A stretch of DNA of 64,000 nucleotides from positions 124,001 to 188,000 of the forward strand of contig QPMI01000530.1 in NCBI GenBank assembly GCA_004431415.1, written 5' to 3'. The translations under genes and the position numbers were made by a program. The notes beneath the pieces were generated by a model, which saw only the letters and a program-made list of their open reading frames with translations, made no database searches and was not told where the DNA came from. The stretch's first letter is position 1; every line of letters begins with the position of its first letter. Shown in pieces: positions 1-12,000 of the stretch. Origin of the DNA: Cyanophora paradoxa. Its lineage: Eukaryota > Glaucocystophyceae > Cyanophorales > Cyanophoraceae.

Positions 1-3000
1 CGCGATTCAGGAGGATCTCGAGAACATTGTGGGGCCCTCGGGGGCCCTTCCCGGGACGTTGGGGGGTACCCCCACCTCCGCTCCCGCCACCCCGGACTCC
101 TTCTTCGCTTCCCCCCAGATATCTGTCCGTGTACCCCTCCCCCGGACCTCCCCTCCATCCCCCAAAATACTGATCCGGCCACCAGTCTCCCCTCGTGGGG
201 GCTATCGCAGTAAATATGCGCCTTGGGGCCCTGAGCCGACAGCTCCAGGAAGCAATCCAGGTACCCCCTCCCAGTCGATTCAGTCTATTCTTGGATCTTG
301 CGTACGAGGCCGCCGCGCGCAGGTCCCGGGTACCCTCCTCCTCCTCACCAACGGCCAGGTCCGCCCCCCCCCCGCCCTCCTTCTCTCGTACCCCCTCGCC
401 GACATCGTACCCCTCTCCCAGGGCCGCGTGGTGGCTACGTCCACGCGCGAACTCTCGCATGTAGTGGACGGGAGGATGGTGCGGCATGAATGACGACCAG
501 AACTACGAAGCGCGCTCAGATCGGATCTGATCTGACTGATCTGAGCAGAGGGGAGTGGAGGCTTCCACTTCGCCCCACGCCCTCACGCGGGACCTAGTCG
601 CTCAGGTGAGGCCACCCCCGGCCCGCGCCCAGCCGCTTGGCTCAAAGCTAGGAGAGATTCAGGAGAAGAACGCCCCTAGCATCCAGTTCCCGTACCCCTC
701 TCTTCTCTGGGCCGAGGCGTGGGTCGGACAGGTTGCGGGGGAAGCCCCCGGGGGTACGCGGACGTTTTGGTGCGGGGGGGAGGAGTTCTTCGGATCCCGC
801 ATACCCGTCCGCATGGAGCCCGACCTCGACTGGGTGCGCGGTGTCCTCCGAGGCTCGCAGCTTGGATGGATCTCGCGCACTGCGGCAGCGTCGGGGAGAA
901 GCGGGGGCCGCGCGGGGCGGCGGGGCCTGGAGCTGGGGGGGGGATGGGGGTGGGGAAGAAGCGGAGGGGCGCGCGCGGATCCTCCTACCGATCTCGCAGC
1001 TGACCGCGCCCGCTCGGCCTCGGCCTCGGCATCGCCTCGCCTCGCCTCGCCTCGCAGATGCTCTACACTGCGGTCTCGCGGGACCGGGTCCTGGAGGACC
1101 TCAGGCGCGCCCGCAACACGGCCTTCGGCGTCACCGCCGCCTGGTCCGCCCTTCCCCTCTCATAGGAAGAACTCTTAATGCTAGAACATCAAGAAAGGAC
1201 GTATCACTTAAGTACTTAAGAAAGAGGACATATCTAGCTGTAAGCGTCTGCGCCGCCTGGTCCGCCCGCCCGCCCCCCTCCGACTGATAGGAATACATAG
1301 AATGCAGAAAAGAGGAAAAGAGCATAGAAAGAGGGTGTCTTTGCCGAGCGCTCTCACCTGAGCTGATCCCCCTACACACAGGCTGGTCGTCTCGATCCTC
1401 TGCGCAGGCTACCTAAGCTGGCTCATCACCCGCGTGCGTGTACCCCTCCGCTTCCCCCCCCCCTTCCCGCAACAGCCCGGGCCCGGGTCTTTCTCGTACC
1501 CCGCGAGCGGCCCGCCCGCCGAATCTAACGAAGGCGCCCTCGAATTCTGACCGGCCCGGCCCGCCCCGCCCGCCCGCCCGCCCCACAGCCGATCGAGAAG
1601 ATCAAGGCCTCGATGTCGATCCTTTTGGAGGTCCGAACCTGTACCCCCCGCCCCCCGCCCCCTTCCTCTTCGACGCCCGCCCGATTCACACACCGTTCGC
1701 GCAGACGATGGTGTGCTTTCCGCTCATCCGCTTTGGCAGCGGTACCCCCCCTCGCCCCCCGGCGTCGAATCCCTTCGTTCGCAGACGAACGTGTACGCGG
1801 AGCTCCGACTGCACGTGGACCCGTCCAGCATGGACACGGGTTTGCGGCGTACCCCCTCCCCCCCGCCCCCCTCCCTGGAGCGGGAGGACCTTTTCCTGAA
1901 GCCCGAATCTGCTTCTCTTCTTCTTCTTCAGACTTTCTCAACCGGAGGCGGAGCCGGAACAAGCCGCGGAGCCGATCGTCCTCCTCCTCGTCCAACCCCC
2001 ACCAGGCGAGCCCGCTTCTCCCCCCCCTTCTTCCCCCCCCCCCCTCCTTCCCCCTTCACCCCCCTGACCCTGTACCCTCCCCCCCCCAGAGCGCGATTCG
2101 GGAGCTGACGGCCTTCGACGATTTGGTCGCCGACATGCACCATCGCTTCGTGTCCTTCCAGGAGGTGCCGCACCCGTACCCCCCTCCCGCTCTCCCCCAT
2201 CCCTTTTGAACCCCGGGGGGTACAGGTGGTGTCCGCCGAGGCGAAGATGAAGATCGAGATGGAGGTGCGCTCCGAGGAGACGAAGAAGGTCCGCTCCCCC
2301 CCCCGCCCGCGCGGGTACCCCCCTTTCCCGGACTCGTCCGACCCTACCCCCCCCCTCCCCCTCCGCAGTTCCTCGCGACAGTTTCCCACGTACTTCCTCC
2401 CGCCCCCACTCGTCCCGCGTGCTTTTGACTCGGCCCGCCCCGCCCCGCCCCGCCCCGCCCCGCAGGAGATGCGAACGCCGCTCAACGGCATGCTCGGTGC
2501 TCCCCTCCCCCCCTACTCCCACTAACACTCCCCTCGCCTCCCCTCCCTAACTGCCTTGCCAGGGATGCTGGACCTGGCGCGGGAGTGCGCGCTGCCGGCG
2601 GACGCGGCGGAGTACGTCGAGGCCGCCTCCCTCTCCGGGGACCACCTCCTCTCCCTCGTCAAGTGAGCGGCCTTTCTTCCTTCCTTCCTTCTACTGATAC
2701 TACTAGATACTTCTTCCTTTCTTCATGTCTTTCTTTGTAGATATATACAGGCTAGATACTATAGATCATACTATAGATACTAGATACTAGATACTAGATA
2801 CTAGATGTACAGGCTAGATACTATAGATCATTTCTCCAGAAGCCCGCCCAGTCCAGGAGGACGCGGGCAGGCTTTCTGCAGAAGATGGATGCTACACATA
2901 CAGGCTAGATGCTATAGATCATACTAGCTGGATACAGGCTCGCTGGCTCTCTCGCTCGCGCGAGCCGCCTGACGCCGCCCGCCCGCCCACCCGCCCCGCC

Positions 3001-6000
3001 CCCGCCCGCCCGCCCCCTCGCCCCCCGTATCGACATCCTGGACCTCCTTAAGAAGATAGGTGCTAGATGGACAGGCTAAAGTACTATAGATCAGCGTCCG
3101 TCAGAAGAAGATAAATAGATACATAGATAGATGTCGTCGCCCGCCCGCCCCCGCCTGCCCCCCGCAGGCGTTAGGCAGGGTGGAGCGGAGAAGCGCTGGA
3201 GCGGCGTTGCGCCCTTGCTCCGATAGATAAAATAGACTGACGCCGCCCGCCCGCCCCCCTCGCCCCCGCAGCGACATCCTGGACCTCCAGAAGATGGAAG
3301 CCGGCCTCATCGAGCTCTCCGTGCGCCCGTACCCCCCTTCCCCCTCCCCCCCCCTCCCCAGCCTCTAGCCCGCCCCCCTAGCCAGCGAGCGAGCTCCTCA
3401 CGCGCCGCGCCGCGCCGCGCCGCGCAGTGCGTGCCGGTGGACGTCCGGAGCACGGTGGTCAACGCCGTCCGCATCGTCAAGCGCAGGGCCGACGAGAAGG
3501 TAGGGGGGGGGGGGGGGGGGGAGGAGGGGGGAGAGAAGGGGGGGGGAGGGGGGGGGTCCAGCCCAGCCAGCCATCCAGAGAGCCATCCAGCCTCAAGCGA
3601 GCCTGGGTCTGGCCGTGGGCGAGGGTAGTCAGGCTAGGCCCTCTATCCGACCTCGTTAAAGGCGATCAGAGACGACCGAGACCGCGCCCGCCGCTCTTTT
3701 CCTCTCCTGCGAGCCCGCCCTGAACCCTGTACCCCCGCAGGGACTCGCGGTCTCGATGGACGCGGCGGAGGACGTACCCGTCCTCCTCCTCTCGGACCCC
3801 GACCGCCTCCGCCAGGTCAGATCTGATCTGATCCGATCTGATCTGATCTGATCTGAGTTCTGAGTACGTACTTACCATCGCCCATTGCTCTTGTCAGGTG
3901 TTGCTGAACCTGGTACGTATCAGCGTCCCGAGAACAAAGGGAAGCGCGGTCGGGCCCTTAGAGTCCCCTGCTGACCGGCCCGTCTGTCCCTCGGCAGCTC
4001 TCGAACGCGGTCAAGTACACGATCGAGGGATCCGTCGCGGTGCCCAGTACCCCCCCCCCGCTCCTTCGCGGCATCTGATCTGATCTGATCTGATCTGATC
4101 TGATCTGATGTGATCTGATCTGATCTGATCTGATCTGATCTGATCTGATCTGATGTGATCTGAGCAGGTTCGGGTGGGGGTCCCTGGGCGCCCGGCTACC
4201 CCGATCTCGGGCTCCGGGGGGGCCGGCGCGCTGAGCCTGCGGCGGGCCTCCATCGGCGCCGGCAACCGCATCGTGCTTCGCTTCGAGGTCACCGACACAG
4301 GTGCGCGCGGCCGCTCTCTAATAAGCTCTCTTCCTTTCTTCTAATTAAGATTCTTTATAAGCTTTCTTCTTTCTTGAGCTTCTTCTATTAGCTTTCTCTC
4401 TTTCTTAAGCTTCGATTCTCATGGAGCTACTTTCTGGCAAGAGAGAGCCCGTGCACCTCCTAAAGACGCATAAATTGAGGAGAATAGAGAGAGAAGCTTA
4501 TAGAGAAGCTTAATTAGAAGGGAGGTAAAGAGCCTCGACCTAGAATAGATCTCGAGGCGCATATGTATATTAGGTCGAGTACACGGGGGTGCGGGCAGGG
4601 CGCTTTCTTCCTTTCTTTCTTGAGCTTCTCTTATAAGCTTTCTTTCTCTCTTAAGCTCCTTTTAATAAGGCCGGGCGCCATATATATGTTCTTATAGGGC
4701 CCACGCCCCTCCTGCCTTTGCCCTCTTTGCCCTTGCCGCCCCTCCACCGCGCCGCGCTTCTCTCTGAGCCGCGCCGCTCGCCCCGGCCCGCCCGCAGGCC
4801 CCGGAATCGACTCGGAGCACCAGCGGTGCGCATGCGCAGAGCAGATCGAAATGCGGCGCTCGCGAAATAGACGTGGCGGAGAGCGAATGGATTGGATTAA
4901 TATAAGCGGCTAAGAGCGACTAAGATCAATAGCAGCGAATGAAAATAAGAGCGAATGAGAATTTAGTTTTAAAAAAAGCTGATAGGGCGTCCCTGGGGCC
5001 CGGCCCCCGATCCCGACCGCCGTCCTGTCCCGCGCAGGAATCAGACTGAGATAGAATAAGTGACTAAGATAGAATAATCAGACCACCGAAGATGGAATAG
5101 GTGACTAAGATAGAATAAGTGACCGCCCTCTTTCTTTCCCGCAGGAACCTCTTCCAGCGCTTCTAAGAGCCGCTAAGAGCTACTAAGATCAATAAGAACG
5201 AATGAGAGTTTAAAGCTGACTGATAGGGCGTCGTCCCTGGGGCCCGGCCCCCGATCCCGACCGCCGTCCTGTCCCGCGCAGGAATCTCTTCCAGCGCTTC
5301 TAGCGACTAAGACTAAGCGACTAAGCGACTAGCGACTAATGGATAGAAATAAATAAGCGACTAAGAGCGAATGAGAATAAGAGCGGACAGGGCGTCCTTT
5401 CTAGAGAAAAGATAGCTATATAGAAATCAGTGGCGAAGATGGAATAGGTGACTAAGATAGAATAAGTGACCGCCCTCTTTCTTCTTTCCCGCAGGAACCT
5501 CTTCCAGCGCTTCTTCCGGGTCCAGCAACTCGTCAGCACCCAGAACGACCCGGGCGGCACCGGTACCCACCCCACCCCTTCTTCTCTGCTCCGCCCCGCT
5601 TCTCCGCTCCGCTTCTCCGCTTTTTTTGCTCTGCTCCGACCTTCTCTTATTAGCTTATTAAAGGAGCTTAAGGAAGAAAGAAAGAAAGCTTCTCAAAGAA
5701 GCTCAAGAAGCTCTTTATTCTTTTGGCGCGGCGCCAGGGGAGGCCCTCGACACCCCCCTTCCCCCCCCCCCCCCCCCCCCCCCCCCCGACCTCCTCCGCG
5801 ACCGACCTTGAGCTTCTCTGCGACCTCCAGGCCTGGGCCTGGCGATCAGCCGGGAGATCGTGGAGAAGGCCGGCGGGCGCATCGGGTGCATCTCCAGCCC
5901 GGGCGAGGGGAGGCGCGCTTCGCTTTGTTTCGCTCCGCTTCGCTCTGCTTCGCTTCGCTTCGTTCTCATTTTCTGGTCTTCTTCCCCCCCCCCCCGCAGC

Positions 6001-9000
6001 ACTTTCTGGTTCGAATTGCCCTTCGGCCGGGGTACGCCGTCCCTCCCTCTTTCCTCGCCGTACCCCGGCCCGGCCCGAGCGAGCCGGGCGGCTTCCCCCG
6101 CAGACACCGGGGGCGCCGAGTTCTCGCCGCGGGGCCCGGGCAGCGGCGGGCGGCCTTCGTACCGGCGGCCCTCGTACCTCCCGTCCTCTGCCAGGCGAGT
6201 ACTATATAAGGCTATCGGTTTCTATTACAAATATTCACGTAAAACACGTAACATAAGTACTCGCATATCCACACACTGCTCATTGCTTAAGAGGATCTAT
6301 TATCTGTTCCTGGTACTCGTTTCCGTTCCGAGGCTGATCATGAGCGTCGTCCCTGGTACCGCAGCGGGCGCGCGCTGCCCCACGGACCCCGGAAGAGGTC
6401 CGAGCTCCTAGGAGCCGCCGTCCAGCCCGGCGGCCAGAGCTCACCTGACCTGACCTTACCTGACCTCACCTGAGCAGCGGGAGCGTGCCGGCCACGCCGC
6501 GGGTCTTCGGAGGAGTTCCGGCGCCCCTGTCCCGCTCCGCGTCCGGCATCGGCGGCCTTGCCAGCGTCAACACCCCCCACGTGCGCACCCATATGCATTC
6601 CTTCTTTGCCTAACTTAGAGTCATCCATTTCCCTCGTCGCACTCTTGCTTTACTTTAAGTCTTCCTCAGGACCTTCTCTTCGCCTAGCTAACCTAACCCA
6701 ACGTCTCCCCAGGGCGCCAGCGAGGCCGAGGCCGGCAGCCCCGGCCCGGGCCCCGGACCGGCGGCGTCGCGGGCCGGGAGCTCGAGCGAGCAGGACGGCG
6801 GGGCCGGGGCCGGGGGCGGGCCGGGGCGGTCCCCGCTGGCCGCCCCCGGGCGCGCCCTCTCCGTTCTTGTCGCTGAAGGTTCGCTGGCTTAGACACTTCT
6901 TAGACGCTTCTGCACAAAGCCTTCGATCTCCTTTTGAAGGCCTTAAAGACTAAAGCCTAGAAGTCTCAGAGATAGATAGAGAGCCGGGGAGATAGATAGA
7001 GAGCCGCCCGGGGCGACCAAAACTGCGGTACCATATTACTGCGCTCATATTATATGGCCGCCCCCGGGCGCGCCCTGTCCGTCCTTGTCGCTGAAGGCGC
7101 GCGGGGAGATAGATAGAGAGCTGCCCGGGACGGCCTAGAGTTGAGATTTGAAGGTGACAAGGCAGTGGAGAGCGCTAGGCATGCCCGCAGAGGCAGGCGG
7201 TGTCCCCTCTAGCCGTCCCGGAGAGCGCGCAGCGCGCAAACACGGACCGTGGCCGGCCTAGAGTTGATATATATAAGAACTATATCCGGGGCGGCCTAGA
7301 GTTGATATATATAAGAACTATATCCGGGGCGGCCTAGAGTTGATATATATAAGAACTATATCCGGGGCGGCCTAGAGTTGATATATATAAGAACTATATC
7401 CGGGGCGGCCTAGAGTTGATATATATAAGAACTATATCCGGTCCCCGCTGGCCGTCCCGGGCCGAACCCTCTCCGTCCTTCGATCTCCTCAAAGGCCTTT
7501 AAAGGCTTAAGCCTCCTTTCACGAACTATCTTATGTGGTGAAAGACTTGAACTACATAGACGGCCGAGCCGCTGCTCGCCTGATCCGATACTTCTGATCT
7601 TCTGATACGAAGCCTCGGAAGCTTCTGATCCGGCCCCGGCCCGGCCCGGCCCTTGCTCAACCGCAGACAACGCCACCTCAGCCTCAGTGCCTTAGACACT
7701 TAGACACTTAGACAGTGCCTCCGTGCCTCCTCACGAACGAGCCGTCTAATGTGGGGCCGCAGACAACGCCATGTCGGCGAAAGTCATCGTCTCTATGCTC
7801 AAAAGGGAGGGCCACGCCGTCGCCCACGTCACCAACGGCGCCCAGGCGAGCAACGTCGTTCTCTCTTTATACATTGGAGCACCAAATACATCGCAATAAG
7901 TTAAACCAGCTAGTACTTGCAAAAAGCCAACGTAGCTCTCTAGCTGCATCCCTATTTCTAGTTGGCTGGCTGGCTATAGATCCGCTCTGCAACGTTCTAG
8001 CTGGCTGGTTGGCTCTAGAACGGCCCCCAGGCGAGCAAAGTCGCTCTCTCTTCGTACATTCGGCTCGCTCGCCGGCTTGCTGGCATCCCTGTTCCGTTCC
8101 CTAGCTTTAGCTCTAGCTCTCTCATCTTCTAGTATTGCTCGCCCCCACGTCACCAACGGCGCCCAGGCGAGCTAGCTGCATTCCATTTCTGGCTCGCTTG
8201 CTCGCTGGCTGGCTGGCCGGCCGGCCGGCTGGCTCTAGATCCGCCCTGCGCATGCCGTATCGCCTGGCTCGCTAGAGGTCTAGACTAAGTACTGGCTCGC
8301 CTGCTCGCTTCCTCTTCCTTGGGGGCCGTGCTGACTTCACGCCCCGTCCCGCCGGGCCGCAGGCCGTCCGCCGGGTACAGGAGGGGCTGGAGGGGTGCTC
8401 TTCCGGAACCTGCGCCTACGACCTGTGCGCCTGTACCCCCGCCCCCGCGCCCCCGTACCCCCCTCCGAGCGGTTTCCCCCCCGCAGCGTCTTCATGGACT
8501 GCCTCATGCCCGAGGTGCCCCATCCCCACCCCCATCCCCAACCGCACCCGCTTTCTTCCCCCCCCCCCCCCTCAATCCTCTACGCCCCTCCCCCCAGATG
8601 AACGGGTACGAGGCGACGGAGGCGATCCGGGCGCTGGAGGCGGCGCGGGGGGCGCCCCGCCACCTCATCGTGGCCCTCACGGTCCGTACCCCCGCCGCTG
8701 GGGGGGGTACAAGAAGAAGAAGGGAGGAAGGGAACGAGAAAGAGAGGAGGGGTTTGGGGGAGGTGGCCCGGCCCCTTGCTCCGGCCGCCCGGCCGGCCCC
8801 TACGCCTCGGCCACTCGGTGCTGAGAAGAGGGAGAATCCTAGCCTGCCTTGCTGAAGGTGGATCTGGAAACAGAGGTGGAAGAGTTGAAGGGTGGTCAGG
8901 CCGTAGCTAGTTTCTAGCCTCTTGTCCTCCGAGGGTTCTAGCCTCTAGCCTCTTTCTTGCCTAGAGGTGGACTATTTGAAAACATTGTTTGAAGATTGGA

Positions 9001-12000
9001 AGGGTGGACTAGCCCTTAGCGAGATTCTAGCTTGTTGTCGCCCGAGGGCTCATCGGCGCTTCTGCTCCCGCCGGCCCTCCTCACTCGCTCGCTCCCCCCG
9101 CGCAGGCCATGGCTGGAACCGAGGACGAGGCGGCCTGCCTCCGCGCCGGGATGGACGGTTCGGCCGCTTTGATTTGATTTCTGTTTCGTTCGGACCAGCC
9201 CCGCTTCTATTTGCGTCGCGATCGCGCGGCCTTCCGGCGCCCCTCTGAGGCGCTCTCGGATGGCTTATTTATCCGCGCCCCCGAAGATTCAAAAGAGCTA
9301 GAACTGCCTAGCTTAAAAGATATTCGAAAGAGCTAGAACTGCCTAGCTTAAAAGATATTCGAAAGAGCTAGAACTGCCTAGCTTAAAAGATATTCGAAAG
9401 AGCTAGAACTGCCTAGCTTAAAAGATATTCGAAAGAGCTAGAACTGCCTAGCTTAAAAGATATTCGAAAGAGCTAGAACTGCCTAGCTTAAAAGATATTC
9501 GAAAGAGCTAGAACTGCCTAGCTTAAAAGATATTCGAAAGAGCTAGAACTGCCTAGCTTAAAAGATATTCGAAAGAGCTAGAACTGCCTAGCTTAAAAGA
9601 TATTCGAAAGAGCTAGAACTGCCTAGCTTAAAAGAGATTCGAAAGAGCTAGAACTGCCTAGCTTAAAAGATATTCGAAAGAGCTAGAACTGCCTAGCTAA
9701 ACTGCCTAGCATTCCGGATCCCTGTTTGGGCGAAGCACTCGCTCCCTGACGCGCCCGCCCCGCCCCGCCGCAGCTTTCCTGGCGAAGCCCGTCCGCCGCT
9801 CCACCCTCGACGCCGTCGTACGGCCCTTTCTCTCCCTTTCTTTCTTTTCCTTTCCTTTTCTGATGTCTCTTTCTCTCTTTCTTTCTTGTAATTAGATCGA
9901 CGAGTTCTTCGGGCAGACGGCGCCGCCCTCGCCCAACGTGCTCGCGGTTCGAATCCCGCCGGGTCCCCTTTTTTCGCCTGGCCGCAGCCCCGGGCCGACG
10001 CGCCCCTGCAGCTCGCCGCCGTACCCCCCGCTCCCAGGCCTCCTTCCCCCGGGGTCGCCGCGACACTTTCGCCCCTGCCGTCACTTCCGCCAGCGCCCGT
10101 AGCGCCGGATCCCGAGGTACGGGCTCGAATCCCGCCTCTGTTCACTTTCACTCTCCTGCGATTCACATACCCCGGCCAGCCGGCGACGCTGCGCCCGGCG
10201 GGGGGTACCGCGCGCCTCGCGGCGCCGCCGGTCTTGGCTGTCCTACCCCCCGTGGCCCCGAAGCGCTCTCCCCCCCTCCCCCCCATCTCTTCCTCCGCCC
10301 GAGACCCCCCGACGATCCCGGGCACCGTAGAAATCGTCGCTGAACCGGTACCCCTTATCGATTCCTTCTCTGTCCGTCCGAATTGACCAAACCCGTACCC
10401 CGGCAGGCCGGACCGGTACCCGAGGTGGGCGGCCTTGCAGGCATCGGGCTGGAACCCGACCTCGCACCCGTACCCCCGCAGGCGAGCCCGTATCCCCATT
10501 CCCCGTCCTTTTCCGTGTTCGCCAACCGCGTACCCCGCAGTTCGCCGGGGTACTGGCCGGCGAGGCGGAGGAGTACCCCGAGACGCCCCGAACGGAGAAC
10601 ACCTCCGGATCTGTACCCTTCGGGAGCCCCACCAACCAGCCGCAAGGGGGGGGCGAGTCCCGGAAGCACCGCCGCGACACTCGTGCGCACCGTACCCCCT
10701 CTTTTTTCACGTACCCCCCTGATGGCCGCAATTTCGAAGCGACGTCGCGCGCCTTTTCGGACAACGAGGATTCGACGGAGCGCGAAGTTCGCCTGGCCTC
10801 CGAGGCGGTACCCCCCTTCGCTTTTTTGACGTTTGACGTACCCCCAGCCCCTCTGATTTCCGACGTACCCCCAGATCTCTCTGGGAGGCGTGCCGGGGGC
10901 GCAAAGCGATCGGCCGCGGAGCTCTCCGGCCCTCTCGGTACCGCCCCCCATCCTCTCCCCTCTCTCTTCCTTTCCTTCGGGAACGACCCCTGCCCCCCGC
11001 CTCCCCCATCAGGTGATCTCGAGCTCCTCGTCGGCTGCCGCGGGCGGGGGCGCGGGGGCCCCGGCTTCCGTACCCCTGGACATCCTCGTCGTCGACGACG
11101 TCGAGGTGGGTCCGGTGCCTTTGGGCGGCTCTTTCTATGATCGACGAGGCGATCGATGATGAAACCCTCTAGACTCAGGCTGTAAACGGCCCGCTCGCCC
11201 GCCCGCCCGCCGGCCGGCCCTCGTGCACATAGCTAGCTCGGCTCGGGGCGGTGAGAGCCTCCTGACGCCGCCCGCCCGCCCACGTGCACCCTCCCGCCCC
11301 CCGCAGATGAACCGGCGCGTGCTCGCCACGCTGCTCAAGAAGGAGGGACACCGCGTCACCATCGCCTGCGACGGCCAGGTGCGCCCGCCAGCTCCCCTTC
11401 ACGCCTCCTGCGCGCTTTCCAGAAATCTAGTCCTCGGGAACGGGGGACGCCACCGCTTCTAGAACGAAAGCTCGTCTAGCAAGCTTGCGCCGCCGCCACG
11501 CCCCGCTCCTAGCTGGGGACCTAGAGCTAGCTCCCCCGCCCCCGTCCTACCGTGAAGCCTTCTCTTGGCAGCCTTCTAATCTCTACTTGCCTGCCGCTGA
11601 GCCTTCCTCCTCCTTACATTAGCGCCGCCTTTCCTTTCGATAAAAATTCCTCGTGCGGAACTGAGCCGAACCCCGTTCGAACTTCGTTCGCGCGCGCCTT
11701 CGTTCGCAGGAGGCGGTGGACGCCTTCGAGAAGCGCGCGCGGGAGGCGCAGGCGCGCGGAGCGGCCGGCGCCCTCGCTCTGCAGGTCCAGGCGCGTGGGC
11801 GGGCGGCGCGTGGGTTTCTAGAGGGATAGAAAAGATGCGGGGGCCCAGGCGCGCGTGTGCGCGAAATTTTTAAGGGTTGGGGGGAGGGGGGGGGGGGGCG
11901 GGGACGTGGTTGTCGGTTTTCCGGATGGGGCGGGGCGGGGGTGCAAGGGGCAGAGGGGCAGGCAGGCGGCGCTTCGGACTCGGACTCCGATTCTGATTCT

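Larger units (their letters stand above)
6713..9946 (+). other. First receiver domain exons (REC1)
   Basis: Exons 6713-6878, 7763-7845, 8363-8424, 8487-8514, 8598-8681, 9106-9157, 9774-9817 and 9896-9946 join in phase. They give the acidic strand LSVLVAEDNAMSAK, VIVSMLKREGHAVAHVTNGAQ, the phosphoacceptor strand YDLVFMDCLMPEMNGYEAT, the switch residue in HLIVALTAMAG and the conserved Lys in AFLAKPVRRS. All canonical receiver residues (ED pair, Asp, Thr, Lys) are present. The first exon begins with a long Gly/Ala/Ser linker after the kinase domain. A GC donor follows 7845. Linker exons between 10000 and 11000 are unclear to me. Confidence 0.85.

Noticed and set aside
555-1287. Long overlapping frames in GC-rich DNA of the left flank
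   Set aside because: They read through predicted introns and low-complexity tracts and ignore splice phase; the kinase exons explain the real coding.
9940-9975. tRNA-like T-arm (GGTTCGAATCCCGC)
   Set aside because: No matching acceptor, D-arm or anticodon arm upstream. The stretch overlaps a receiver exon end and an intron start. A second such motif near 10127 is equally isolated.
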